DNA of 64,000 bases. Origin: GCA-2732755 sp965228265. GTDB taxonomy: Bacteria; Planctomycetota; Phycisphaerae; Phycisphaerales; UBA1924. The notes below the pieces were generated by a model, which saw only the letters and a list, made by a program, of their open reading frames with translations, made no database searches and was not told the origin of the DNA. Positions 51,033-60,400 of the stretch are shown here, piece after piece. Every line of letters starts with the position of its first letter. Position 1 is the stretch's first letter. The stretch is from the NCBI GenBank assembly GCA_965228265.1, contig OZ245804.1:1426001-1490000 (forward strand), read 5' to 3'. The position numbers were made by a program, and so were the translations under genes.

Positions 51033-52040
51033 ATGCCCAACCAGACCCACAAGGTCGTGATCATCGGCTCAGGCCCCGCGGGCTGGACCGCAGCCATCTA
51101 CGCCGCAAGAGCCAACCTCGACCCCGTGGTCTTCGTGGGCGTAGCCAAGCAGCACCCCTCGATCCAGCTCCCGGGCGGGCAGCTCATGCTCACCACCGAC
51201 GTCGAGAACTACCCGGGCTTCCCCGAGGGCGTCTCGGGCCCCGAGATGATGCAGATGTTCCAGAAGCAGGCCGAGCGCTTCGGGACCACCACCCAGCCCC
51301 GCGACATCGTCTCCATCAAGCCCGGTGACCCGACCCAGAACAAGCCCCACGAGCTCACCACCGACACGGGCGAAACCGTCCTCGCCCACACCGTCATCCT
51401 CGCCACCGGCGCCACCGCCAACTGGATGGGCCTCGAATCCGAGATGCGTCTCGCCCAGGGCGGCGGGGGCGTCTCCGCCTGCGCCGTCTGCGATGGCGCC
51501 CTGCCCATGTTCCGCGACAAGCCGCTGGCCGTCGTCGGCGGGGGCGACAGCGCGATGGAAGAGGCCACCTACCTCACCAAGTTCGCCTCGACCGTCTACG
51601 TCATCCACCGACGCGACGAGCTCCGCGCGAGCAAGGTCATGCAGGAGCGGTACCTCTCCAAGCCCAACGCCAAGGTCCTCTGGAACAAGGTCGTTGAAGA
51701 TCTTCAGTCCGACAAGGACCAGTTCGGCAACGAGATGATCACGGGCGTCGTCCTCAAGGACACCGTCACGGGCGAGACGTCCACCCTCGAAGTCGGCGGC
51801 CTCTTCGTCGCCATCGGGCACACCCCCGCCACAGGATTCCTGGCCGGCTCGGGCATCGAACTCGACGAGAAGAAGTACGTCGTCCTCAAAGACCGCTCGA
51901 CCGCGACGAATGTCACCGGCATCTTCGCCGCCGGCGACGTCGCCGACGCCAAGTACCGTCAGGCCATCACCGCCGCCGGCACCGGCTGCCAGGCCGCCCT
52001 CGACGCCGAGCACTTCCTCGGCGCTCACGGCCTCGCATAA
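51033..52040 (+). CDS. trxB: Thioredoxin reductase
   Basis: A 335-residue FAD- and NADPH-dependent flavoprotein that reduces thioredoxin. The N-terminal FAD motif is GSGPAGWTAAIYAARA, the redox-active pair sits in SACAVCDG (Cys150, Cys153; most relatives have CATCDG), the NADPH motif is VVGGGDSAMEEATYLTKF, and the second FAD contact GIFAAGDVADAKYRQAITAAGTGCQAAL closes the fold. Length matches the low-molecular-weight bacterial type. A strong hairpin follows. The next gene, convergent, encodes a TlpA-like exported thioredoxin-fold protein, so the neighbourhood is thematically redox-related although the two are not in one operon. Confidence 0.96.
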   Translation: MPNQTHKVVIIGSGPAGWTAAIYAARANLDPVVFVGVAKQHPSIQLPGGQLMLTTDVENYPGFPEGVSGPEMMQMFQKQAERFGTTTQPRDIVSIKPGDPTQNKPHELTTDTGETVLAHTVILATGATANWMGLESEMRLAQGGGGVSACAVCDGALPMFRDKPLAVVGGGDSAMEEATYLTKFASTVYVIHRRDELRASKVMQERYLSKPNAKVLWNKVVEDLQSDKDQFGNEMITGVVLKDTVTGETSTLEVGGLFVAIGHTPATGFLAGSGIELDEKKYVVLKDRSTATNVTGIFAAGDVADAKYRQAITAAGTGCQAALDAEHFLGAHGLA

Positions 52041-52108
52041 CACTCAACGGTGTCGGGGGTGGGGGGGGCGTCCCGCCGTCCATCGAACCAACCCACTGTC
52101 AAAGCAAA

Positions 52109-52143
52109 GAGCCGGGCCTCCGTCAGGAAGCCCGGCTCGTTCA
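52109..52143. terminator. Bidirectional terminator between trxB and the TlpA-like gene
   Basis: A 9-bp stem, GAGCCGGGC (52109-52117) and GCCCGGCTC (52130-52138), lies between convergent genes. T-rich sequence follows on the plus strand (GTTCATTC) and A-rich sequence precedes it (CAAAGCAAA), which reads as TTTGCTTTG on the minus strand. Confidence 0.8.
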
Positions 52144-52167
52144 TTCTGCGATTCGTGAGCCGAAGTC

Positions 52168-53247
52168 TCAGCCCTTCTTGAACGTCGCGATCGCCTTCTC
52201 GAAGTCAGCCTTGTACTGAGCGGCTTCCTCGTCCGAAAGCATGTCGATCGCCTTCTGCTCCGTCTTCACCGCGGCCTCGGCATCGCCCGCGCGGAACTGC
52301 GCCCACGCCAGCGTGTCGAGAATCATCGGGCTCTCCCAGTCGGAAAGCTCGCACGCCTTCTCGGCAAGATCACGAGCAAACAGAACTGCCTCCTGGCTCC
52401 AGCCCTCTTCCTCAACGATCGTCCACGCGATGCTGTTGTAAGCGGCCGGGTTGTTCTTATAGACCGTCTCGGTGATCGCCTGACCAAAGGCCGCGGCCTC
52501 GTCGCTCTTCTTCTGGGCCAGCTCGGTGAAGTGCCCGAAGTAATTCGGGCCGTTCTGCTGCGCCCACTCGGCCTTCATACGCTCGATGCGCTCGTTGTGA
52601 GCCGATTCGTATTCGTTCTCGCCAGCGAGGATCGTGTCGAGGTGCTCGCCCAGCGACGGGTCCGTGCCGTAACCGATCCAGCCGACCTTGCCCTTGCGGT
52701 CCACAATCATGACCGTCGGGATGCCGTTCTGGTGTGCGGCCTTCATCCAGTCGGTCTCGAAGAACTCGCCGCCCGTGCCGACGGTGTAACCCATCCGCTC
52801 GTCGTTCTTGTCGACGAACGCCTGCACGTGCTCGGCCTGCTTCTCGCCGTAGAGACGGATGCGGTTGCCTTCCTCGTCCCGGCCGCTCTCCCAGATGCTC
52901 ACACCGACCACGGTCAGACCGTCATCGGCATGCTCGGCCTGGAGCTCGGTCAGGTGCGGCATGATCGCGATGCAGGGCCCGCACCAGGTCGCCCAGAAGT
53001 CGATGAGGTACACGTTGCCCTCTTCGAACGAGCTGATCGGTGTGCCCTTGACCCACGAATCCACCTTGAACGCCGGCGGCTCGTCGCCGATGTTGAGCGT
53101 CGGCATCTCGAAAGGCTTGGCCTCGCCGGCCGTGGCCTCGAACGCGGCCAGCACTTCCTGGGCCGTCTTGTCGCCCAGAAGGTCCTGTCCCGAAGCCATG
53201 CCAGTCATGGCGACAAGCATGGCCGCTGCGGTGAGTCGTTTCAGCAT
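52168..53247 (-). CDS. Exported TlpA-like thioredoxin-fold protein with TPR-like tail
   Basis: 359 residues from the ATG at 53247. Signal peptide about 1-21 (LTAAAMLVAMTGMASG). The thioredoxin fold has FWATWCGPCIAIMPHL with the active-site cysteines at 89 and 92, then LTVVGVSIWE and the cis-proline region GIPTVMIVDRKGKVGWIGYG. From about residue 255 to the end the protein is helical, with repeated motifs (NSIAWTIVEEEGWSQEAVLFARDLAEKA, LDTLAWAQFRAGDAEAAVKTEQKA) that look TPR-like. It probably reduces or isomerises disulfides in an exported protein. No cytochrome c maturation genes lie nearby. Confidence 0.9.
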   Translation of the reverse strand: MLKRLTAAAMLVAMTGMASGQDLLGDKTAQEVLAAFEATAGEAKPFEMPTLNIGDEPPAFKVDSWVKGTPISSFEEGNVYLIDFWATWCGPCIAIMPHLTELQAEHADDGLTVVGVSIWESGRDEEGNRIRLYGEKQAEHVQAFVDKNDERMGYTVGTGGEFFETDWMKAAHQNGIPTVMIVDRKGKVGWIGYGTDPSLGEHLDTILAGENEYESAHNERIERMKAEWAQQNGPNYFGHFTELAQKKSDEAAAFGQAITETVYKNNPAAYNSIAWTIVEEEGWSQEAVLFARDLAEKACELSDWESPMILDTLAWAQFRAGDAEAAVKTEQKAIDMLSDEEAAQYKADFEKAIATFKKG

Positions 53248-53419
53248 GTGAGTACTCCTGTGTGTCGAACCCTGTGTCGTTCTTTCGGGGCCAGCACGGT
53301 CGCGGCGCCGAAACAACCCCCTGCCTGCAAGAACAGCCTATCTGACAGATGCTGTCTGTGTGTGACAACCCCCGAAAGCCGGGCTCAATTCCTGAGTGCA
53401 GCAACCCATTCGTGTGGTT

Positions 53420-53899
53420 TCAGCCCGTCTTGGGCAGGTCAAACTCGCCAAAGAGCCGGAATTCCTTCCGCCGAAGGATCTGCCCCGCCAGCGTCAGATC
53501 GTCCACCGAGATGGCGATCGTGGGGGTCCCGTTGGGCCTGAGCATGAGCGGGTAGGCGAAGCGGATGTTCAGTTCAGCCGCCAGCAGGTGCAGGCACAGG
53601 CTCTCGAGCGAATGCCCCTCGCTCAGCTCGACGACGATCACATCCGTCTCAGCAAAAGGAACGCCGGATTCGCGAAGAAGCCGGCGCGTCACTGCGGAGT
53701 TATTTGTAATCATGCGGACGACCGCGTGGTCCGAGGCCTCGTGCACGCTGATCGCGCAGACGCGGGACTCCGAACAGTCGATCTCTTCCATCAGGTCATA
53801 GAGCCGACCGACCCGGTTATCGAGGAAGACCGAGAATTGGGTCACGCTGGGCGGACCGTAGCCCTGCATCGTTTCCGGTGGCATTGGTGCCTGGCTCAT
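53420..53899 (-). CDS. Tandem ACT-like domain protein
   Basis: 159 residues from the ATG at 53899; a TTG two codons upstream is unlikely. Two ACT-like halves are visible: the first begins VTQFSVFLDNRVGRLYDLMEEI and includes HAVVRMITNN, the second includes FAYPLMLRPNGTPTIAISVDDLTLAGQIL. ACT domains bind amino acids and control metabolic enzymes or regulators. No catalytic domain is attached and no amino-acid pathway gene is adjacent, so it probably acts as a small effector-binding protein. The assignment is by remembered family pattern rather than a profile search. Confidence 0.75.
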   Translation of the reverse strand: MSQAPMPPETMQGYGPPSVTQFSVFLDNRVGRLYDLMEEIDCSESRVCAISVHEASDHAVVRMITNNSAVTRRLLRESGVPFAETDVIVVELSEGHSLESLCLHLLAAELNIRFAYPLMLRPNGTPTIAISVDDLTLAGQILRRKEFRLFGEFDLPKTG

Positions 53900-53997
53900 C
53901 GACAATCCATGTCAAGACCCCGGGTGTATAGGCCTCCAGGCCTCTCCCGGTTGCCCTCAGCGTACCAAACAGCCCGCTCAGAAGCCACCGGAACCCC

Positions 53998-54034
53998 CAA
54001 AAACACAGCCCCCGAAGCCTCAGGGCTTGGGGGC
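53998..54034 (-). terminator. Rho-independent terminator after iscA
   Basis: Read on the minus strand, GCCCCCAAGCCCT pairs with AGGCTTCGGGGGC (one bulge) around GAGG, and TGTGTTTTTGGG follows. It begins about 30 bp after the iscA stop codon, at the end of the iscS-iscU-iscA operon. Confidence 0.85.
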
Positions 54035-54065
54035 GAGATCTGGTTGTGGCCCAGATTGTCCGTGC

Positions 54066-54413
54066 TCAGGCCGAGAAGCTCGACCCGCAGCCGCAGGTCG
54101 TCGACGCGTTCGGGTTGTTGAACACGAAGCCCCGACCCATCAGCTCGTCCTTAAAATCGACCGTCGTCCCGTTCAGGTAGAGCAGGCTCTTGGGGTCGCA
54201 GACCACCTTGATGCCGTGCTGCTCGAAGACCTCGTCGGTCTCCTTCTCGGTCTCGGTCAGGTCGAGCACATAGCTAAAGCCAGAGCACCCGCCGCCCTTG
54301 ACGCCCACACGCAGCCGGACCGCGTCCTTGTCGAGTTCCTGCTGCTCGATGATCGAAGCGATCTCCTTCGCAGCCTTCTCGGTCAGAATCACGGCCATCA
54401 TGGTCTCTGCCAT
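54066..54413 (-). CDS. iscA: Iron-sulfur cluster assembly A-type carrier
   Basis: A 115-residue A-type Fe-S carrier (IscA/SufA/ErpA family) that accepts clusters or iron and passes them to apoproteins. The three conserved cysteines are present: Cys43 in KGGGCSGFSY, and Cys107 and Cys109 in STTCGCGSSF. GGAGGT lies upstream of the ATG at 54413. It lies 82 bp after iscU in the same direction, with iscS further upstream, so it forms the end of an isc operon. Distinguishing IscA from ErpA is not possible by sequence alone. Confidence 0.94.
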   Translation of the reverse strand: MAETMMAVILTEKAAKEIASIIEQQELDKDAVRLRVGVKGGGCSGFSYVLDLTETEKETDEVFEQHGIKVVCDPKSLLYLNGTTVDFKDELMGRGFVFNNPNASTTCGCGSSFSA

Positions 54414-54495
54414 CGCACTACCTCCTGTCAGACGGGCAATCCTATCCCGTCTCCCGGGCCGAACGCCTCATGCGGTCATCGGCCCTTCACGGGGC

Positions 54496-54900
54496 TCAGT
54501 CGAGCCCGTTCTTCTGCTTGTAATCGGCGATCGCCGCCCGGATCGCGTCCTCGGCCAGAACCGAGCAGTGGATCTTCACCGGCGGGAGACTCAGCTCCTC
54601 GACGATCTCCGTGTTCTTGATCGCCAGGCCCTCCTCGAGCGACCGGCCCTTGAGCCACTCCGTCGCCAGCGAGCTCGACGCGATCGCCGAACCGCACCCG
54701 AAGCACTTGAACTTGGCGTCCTCGATCTTGCCTGTCGACTCGTCGACCTTGATCTGAAGCTGCATCACGTCGCCGCACTCCGGCGCGCCGACGAGGCCCA
54801 CGCCCACGTCCTTGCGCGTCTTGACCTCCTGGGTCGAGCCGAAGTTGCCCACGTTGCGGGGCTTCTCGTAGTGGTCGATCACTTTCTGTCCGTATGCCAT
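54496..54900 (-). CDS. iscU: Fe-S cluster assembly scaffold IscU
   Basis: A 134-residue scaffold on which IscS-derived sulfur and iron are combined into [2Fe-2S] clusters. Conserved ligands are Cys42 in APECGD, Cys69 in KCFGCGSAI and Cys112 in KIHCSVLAED. The HscA-recognition motif LPPVK is at residues 105-109. HscA/HscB and ferredoxin genes that usually accompany isc are not in the window. Downstream iscA and upstream iscS are on the same strand, with gaps of 82 bp and 110 bp. Confidence 0.95.
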   Translation of the reverse strand: MAYGQKVIDHYEKPRNVGNFGSTQEVKTRKDVGVGLVGAPECGDVMQLQIKVDESTGKIEDAKFKCFGCGSAIASSSLATEWLKGRSLEEGLAIKNTEIVEELSLPPVKIHCSVLAEDAIRAAIADYKQKNGLD

Positions 54901-55010
54901 TGTCTGGCCCTCACTTTCGCCATCTGTACCAACGCGTGGCCAGACGGATTTGTTCGCTTCCCGTGCCGAATTCAGGCCCCTTGGGCCACCCGCTCAACCG
55001 GCCTTGTGTA

Positions 55011-56252
55011 TTAGTGGGCCTGCCACTCGATCTTCGTGATGTCGATCCCTTCCTTGTGCATGTCGTACAAGGGGCTGAGCTGCCGGAGCTTCTCGACCGC
55101 GGTGCAGATGTTCTCGATCGCGTAGTCGACCTCTTCCTCGGTCGTCCAGCGACCCAGGCTCAGGCGCAGCGAGCTGTGCGCCAGGTCATCGCCGACACCC
55201 AGGCCCTTGAGCACGTAGCTCGGCTCCAGACTCGCGCTCGTGCACGCACTGCCCGAGCTCATCGCGATGTCCTTGCACGCCATCATGAGGCTCTCGCCCT
55301 CGACGAAGCCGAACGAGATGTTCGTCATGTGCGCCAGACGCTTCTGCGCGTCGCCGTTGATCTGCGTCGTGTCGAGTCGGCCCGTGATCGTGCTCTCGAT
55401 CTTGTCGCGGAGCTTGAGCAGACGCTCGCGCTCCGTGTCCATCTCCTTGAGCGCGATTTCCGCGGCCGCTCCGAGACCCACGATGCCCGTGACGTTCAGC
55501 GTCCCCGAGCGGTACCCGCGCTCCTGACCGCCGCCCTCGACGATCGGAACCAGACGCACGCGCGGCCGGCGGCGACGGACGTACAGCGCGCCCACGCCCT
55601 TCGGGCCGTACATCTTGTGTCCGCTCAGCGACAACAGATCAATATTGTCCGCGTTCACGTCCGTCGGCATCTTCCCGACCCACTGCGTCGCGTCGGTGTG
55701 GAAGATGATCCCCTTGTCGTGGCACAGCTCGCCGATCTGCGGGATCTCGTTGATCGTCCCGATCTCGTTGTTCGCCCACATCAGCGTCACGAGGATCGTG
55801 TCCTCACGCATCGCGCCCTCGACCATCTCACGCGTGAAGATCCCGTCGCGGCCCGGCTCGAGGTACGTCACCTCAAAACCTTCCTTCTCCAGACGCTTGC
55901 ACGGATCGAGCACAGCCTTGTGCTCGATGTTCCCCGTGATGATGTGACCACGACACTTGCCCGAGCCCGCCGGCGCGACCTCGTACATCTCAGCCGCGCC
56001 CTTGATCGCAAGGTTATTCGACTCCGTCGAGCCCGACGTGAAGATGATCTCCTTGCGGTCAGCGCCGATCAGGTCCGCCACCTGACGACGGGCCTTGTCC
56101 ACCGATTCCTCGGCCTTCCAGCCGAACGCGTGGTTCCGGCTCCCCGGGTTCCCGAACGTCTCCGTGAAGTAGGGCAGCATCGCCTCAACCACGCGCGGGT
56201 CGCACGGGGTCGTCGCGGCGTGATCCATGTAAATCGGAAACTTCAAACTCAT
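55011..56252 (-). CDS. iscS: Cysteine desulfurase IscS
   Basis: A 413-residue PLP enzyme that removes sulfur from cysteine and transfers it to IscU and other acceptors. Start at 56252 has GGAG 9 bases upstream. The N-terminus is the family-typical FPIYMDHAATTPCDPRVVEAM; the PLP lysine is in LSGHKMYGPKGVG (Lys213), the active-site cysteine in SSGSACTSASLEPS (Cys337). C-terminal extension for IscU contact is present. No iscR precedes it; instead a palindrome lies about 60 bp upstream. It is followed by iscU on the same strand. Confidence 0.96.
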   Translation of the reverse strand: MSLKFPIYMDHAATTPCDPRVVEAMLPYFTETFGNPGSRNHAFGWKAEESVDKARRQVADLIGADRKEIIFTSGSTESNNLAIKGAAEMYEVAPAGSGKCRGHIITGNIEHKAVLDPCKRLEKEGFEVTYLEPGRDGIFTREMVEGAMREDTILVTLMWANNEIGTINEIPQIGELCHDKGIIFHTDATQWVGKMPTDVNADNIDLLSLSGHKMYGPKGVGALYVRRRRPRVRLVPIVEGGGQERGYRSGTLNVTGIVGLGAAAEIALKEMDTERERLLKLRDKIESTITGRLDTTQINGDAQKRLAHMTNISFGFVEGESLMMACKDIAMSSGSACTSASLEPSYVLKGLGVGDDLAHSSLRLSLGRWTTEEEVDYAIENICTAVEKLRQLSPLYDMHKEGIDITKIEWQAH

Positions 56253-56312
56253 GACCGTCTGCTCCAGACCGGAGCCGCCCAACCGGATTGAGCACCTCCG
56301 AGTATTCTTTGT

Positions 56313-56325
56313 TAGAACCGTTCTA
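56313..56325. promoter_or_regulatory. Palindrome upstream of the isc operon
   Basis: A perfect inverted repeat with arms TAGAAC and GTTCTA around a single C, in the 129-bp gap between the RsbW-like gene and iscS, about 61 bp upstream of the iscS ATG. It looks like a dimeric repressor site. No IscR-type gene is in the window, so the regulator is unknown. Confidence 0.5.
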
Positions 56326-56381
56326 TGTTAGGGGCCAAGAGGGGTCCCGATCAATGGCTTCTGCACCCGCCAAAGGGCGAT

Positions 56382-56855
56382 TCATTCCTCGTCCGGACGC
56401 ACGTACCGCATCCGGATCTGGTTCCCGGCCTCGTTGTGGCTGACCTCGGTCATGTACGCCCGCATCAGCAGCAGCCCGCGGCCGCTCGTCTTCATGAGGT
56501 TCTCCTCGGCCGTCGGATCAGGAACCGCCTCGGGCGCAAAGCCCGGGCCCTTGTCCGTCACCACGATCGAGATCACCTCGGGCGAGACCTCGTACTCCAC
56601 CGTGATCGTCTCGCTCTTATTCAGCGTCTTGTGCCCGTGCTTGAACGCGTTGACGATCGCTTCCTCGATCGCCAGACGAACAGCAAACCGCGAGGCCTCG
56701 GAATACCCCGCGCGCTCGGCAGCAGCTATCACGCGCTCACCGACAGCCGTGATCGCGGCACGGTCGTTGGAAAGCTCCTCGCGGCCGCTCGGCTGTGCGG
56801 GTTGTGACTGTTCCTGCGCCAATGCGAGAACCGTCTCCTGTGTACACGCGACCAC
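56382..56855 (-). CDS. Anti-sigma factor-type serine kinase (RsbW/SpoIIAB-like ATPase)
   Basis: A 157-residue GHKL-type histidine-kinase-like ATPase. Helix N-box is IEEAIVNAFKHGH, G1 box TDKGPGF, G2-like region SGRGLLLMRAYMT. Such proteins bind a sigma or other partner and phosphorylate an STAS antagonist on serine. The start is a GTG at 56855 with a weak ribosome site; a later start is possible. It follows the STAS gene by 39 bp in the same direction, so the two form a partner-switch module. No sigma factor is adjacent; the nearest is at 48386. Confidence 0.9.
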   Translation of the reverse strand: MVACTQETVLALAQEQSQPAQPSGREELSNDRAAITAVGERVIAAAERAGYSEASRFAVRLAIEEAIVNAFKHGHKTLNKSETITVEYEVSPEVISIVVTDKGPGFAPEAVPDPTAEENLMKTSGRGLLLMRAYMTEVSHNEAGNQIRMRYVRPDEE

Positions 56856-56894
56856 CCGACACCCGGCCGGGCCCCCGTTCGAGAGAAAAAACGC

Positions 56895-57254
56895 TTACTG
56901 GAAGCTGCCGATCGCCTCGGACGACGTCTCGTGGATCTCGAAGATCTTGTTCAGCTTCGTGATCGCGAACACCTCGTAAATCTGCGGCGAGATCTCCGCG
57001 AGCCTCAACTGCCCAGACTTGCCCCGCACCCGGTTGTTCACCGAGATCAGCTGCCCAAGGGCCGCCGACGAAAGGTGATCGACGTTGGCAAAGCTGATCA
57101 CGATCTTGGGCTCGCCCGAGCTGTCGATGATCTTGGCGAGCTCCTCGCCGATCGCCTGGATGTTCGCCTCGTCGAGAATGTTCCGATCGATGAATTCGAT
57201 CCGGGTGATGCCGTCCTCGACACTGACGCGGAGGCGTGAATCCTCGCTGGCCAT
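56895..57254 (-). CDS. STAS-domain anti-anti-sigma factor (RsbV-like)
   Basis: A 119-residue single STAS domain. The phosphorylatable serine lies in the motif VDHLSSAALGQLI (Ser62 or Ser63), preceded by the strand KIVISFAN. In partner switching the unphosphorylated form binds the RsbW-type kinase and frees its target; phosphorylation by the kinase reverses this. The RsbW-like gene follows by 39 bp. GGGAGAAG precedes the ATG. What stimulus drives the switch cannot be read from the window. Confidence 0.92.
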   Translation of the reverse strand: MASEDSRLRVSVEDGITRIEFIDRNILDEANIQAIGEELAKIIDSSGEPKIVISFANVDHLSSAALGQLISVNNRVRGKSGQLRLAEISPQIYEVFAITKLNKIFEIHETSSEAIGSFQ

Positions 57255-57335
57255 CGTGACTTCTCCCTGGAGTTACAAGCAGTGGGGAGGTGCCCGCCGA
57301 GCCGGTCTCCCCGATCCCTGAGCATAGCGCGGTCT

Positions 57336-57360
57336 GGTGGCGGAGGCTTCCAGCCTCCGC
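57336..57360 (+). repeat. REP-like hairpin, third copy
   Basis: GGTG followed by arms GCGGAGGCT (57340-57348) and AGCCTCCGC (57352-57360) around loop TCC; identical to the hairpin at 13681-13701. Here it is a single copy, between the STAS gene and the secretin terminator. Confidence 0.82.
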
Positions 57361-57394
57361 GGATCCCGCCCGGATCATCACAGAAGAATCCGCC

Positions 57395-57428
57395 CAAAAA
57401 AGAAAAGCCCCCCGCAGGGCGAGGGGCT
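57395..57428 (-). terminator. Rho-independent terminator after the secretin gene
   Basis: On the minus strand, AGCCCC pairs with GGGGCT across TCGCCCTGCGG-like sequence, followed by TTTTCTTTTTT. It begins about 27 bp after the secretin stop codon. Confidence 0.85.
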
Positions 57429-57454
57429 CAGAAGGTCGTCTTCGGATCAGCCGA

Positions 57455-60400
57455 TCAGCCGCCGAGGCTGTTGATCAGCGTGTCGCTCAGGCCCGGGAAG
57501 TTGTTCTCTTCCTGCTCCGACTGGATCAGGATGGTGGGCTTGATCAGGATGAGCAGGGTCTGCTCTTCCTTGGACTCGATGCGGTTGGTGAAGAAGCGGT
57601 TGAGGATCGGGATCTTCGAGACCACGGGCACGCCCGTCTCGATCTCGAATTCCGTCACGAGCCGCTGGCCGCCGAGAAGCACGGTGCCCTGGTCGGGGAC
57701 GGTCACCGTCGTCTGGATGCGGGTCACCGTCACGGTCGGCAGCTGGATGAAGGACTGGACGTCCTCAGAGCTGACGAGCTGGCCGCCGGCGACCGCGGTC
57801 ACGGGCTGCTCGGCGAAGCCGTCGATTCGGCTCACACCCGTCTGCACGTTCATCGTGACGTACCGGCGGTCGGAGCTGACCGTGCCCTCGACTTCCATCG
57901 TCACGCCCTCGCTGACCACGCTGATCGTCGGCGTGAAACCGACGGCCGACGTCGCGACCACGGGCGTCAGCTGGCTCACGAACGCCGTCTGCGTCGCCAC
58001 AACGATGTTGGCGATCTGGCCGTTCGTGAACGTCAGACGGGGAGCCGTCAGCTGCACCGACCGGCGGTCGGCCTGGGTCGCCTTCACGAGGAAGTCGACC
58101 TGGATGTCATCAAGGAACTGACCCGCGATACCCAGCGCCGGGGCCGAGCCCAGGATGCTGCTGGCAAACGCGCCCGCGTTGGCACCGAGCTGCTCGGTCA
58201 AACCGAGCGAGTTCTGGCCCACGCCGATCGGGCTGAGCCCGTCGTAGGGCACCACGCCCTGCGTGGTCGAGCCCTGCACGCCGCCGGTCGTGTTGCCGGC
58301 ACCGGTCACCGAACGCTGCAGACCCACGCCCGAGTCCGGGGCGGTGTTGCCCGGGTTGAACTCGAAGAAGTCGCCCACGTTCACGGTCGGGTCGGTCGCC
58401 CGTGCGAACTGCACCGAGTCGTTGTCGTTGCCGAAGTACACATCGAGGTCGAAGCCGATCTCCTCGAAGAAGTCCTGGTTCACAAGCAGGAACCGGGTCT
58501 CGACGTTGATCTGCATCGCACGCTGAGCACGGATCTGGCTGAGCAGCCCCGTGATCTCGCGGTGGTTCTTCGGGGTGTTGCGGATGATCAGCGAACCCGA
58601 GAGCTCCTGGATGAAGCCCGTGTCGCCGCCGTTGTCCTGCCAGCCCTCGAAGTCGACGTTGCTCTGGATGATGTCGATGATCTGATCGATCCGGTCCTGG
58701 CGATCGCGCTCTTCGTCGTCGTCGTTGGTGTCGCCGTCGAAGGGGCTCTGACCGCCGCCGCCGCCGCCCGTGTTCTGCAGCACGTTCTGCAGGTCGATGT
58801 CCGGCGCGTCCTGGTAGTCGGGGATCTCGATCAGCAGGTCACGGATGTCATAGATCACCAGCGACGTGTTCCGGCGGAGCGCCTCGTCCGAGGCGATCTG
58901 CACGATGCCGTCCTGCACCGCCCAGCCCGCCGGCGAGAGCGGATCGCTGATTTTCTCAACGATGCGGTCCAGCACCGTTTGGATCGGCACGTTGTTCAGG
59001 CGAAGCTGCACGGGCGTCTGCTCGTCGATCGACAGCAGCTCAAGGCTCGTCCAGTTCACATCGAAGTTCTGGCTCGTCACCGTCTCGAGGAAGCTGATGA
59101 CGTCGCCCAGCGGGTTGTCGAAGTTGGTATCGATCCGCTGGCTCTCAAGGGCCGCGAGCACCCGACGGTTCTCGGGGGTCTCCGAGGCCGCCACCGGCTC
59201 GCCACGACCAAGGCTGATGCGGGGCCAGTCGTCCGGGTACGTGATGATGTCCGTGATCGGCATCGAAGCGCGGTAGTTCTCGACCGTCAGATCCGCGAAA
59301 CGCACGCCACGCTCCTTGCGGATGTCGGCGTACTCGCGGGCGATGATCGTGTCCCGCACGATGTCCTTCATGAACAACGCAGCCGGGTTGATCGGATCGA
59401 GGAACAGCGTCGAGTCCAAGACCTGCAGCGCTTCCTCGTACTTCAGCTCGCTCATCAGCGCCCGGACACGATCAAGCTGCTCGTTGATCTTCGCCTGACG
59501 CTGCTGCTGCGCCTGCGTGCGGTCTTCCTCGGCCTTCTGCCGGATCATCGCCTCACGCTCACGCGCTTCCTGGAGCTGAATCTCGATCGCCTGGTTCTCG
59601 ATGTCCGCGATCTTCTGGTCGATCAGCGCCAGCTTGTTCTCGTACTCCGCCTCGGCCAGCAGGTTCCGGCCGCTGTTGAGCACCAGACGCGCCGAGGACA
59701 CACGCTCGCGGGCACCCGAGATGTCCGCCGAACGCAGACGCTGGTCGGACTGGTTCATCAGGTTGTCGAACTCGCGACGAAGCTCGGTGATCGCAGCCTG
59801 ACGCTGGCCGATCTCGTCATCGATCAGCTCGCCGCCCGGCTGAGCACCCAGCGAGATGCGGGCCTCGGTCGCGTTCTGCTCGATCTGGCGGATCTGGTCC
59901 GCGTTCAGGTACGGGCGGCCCGAAGCCAGAAGCTCGTTGTACAGGTTCAGAGCCGTCGTGTACTCCGAGTTGGCAAACGCCTGGTTCGCCTGCGCCAGCT
60001 TCGCCTGAGCGTCGGCACGCATCGTCCGCTCGATGATGTCATCGGGCAGAGGCTGGTCGCCCTCGGGCTGATCGTCCGTCAGGTCGATCGGGGCATCCAA
60101 CGGCGGCACATCGTCGTCGTCATCCTCGCGGCGGATCACGCCCGGCTGATCGTCGAACTCCGCATCGCCGAACAGATCCAGCAGCGTGTCACGCGTCCCC
60201 GCGTCGGCAAGCTGCTCCTTCTCGTCGGTGATCCGCGTCAGCACGCCCGGCTGGAACAGGCCCGCAGCCTCCACGATCGCAAAGGGCTGGCCCCGCTCGA
60301 GCTCGATGTTGAACAGCTGCGTGCGGATCCGGTCCGCCTCGGGCGTCAGCTCGACACCCGCGCGGGTCAGGACGGCAAGCGTGCTCTTGGCGCGACCGAA

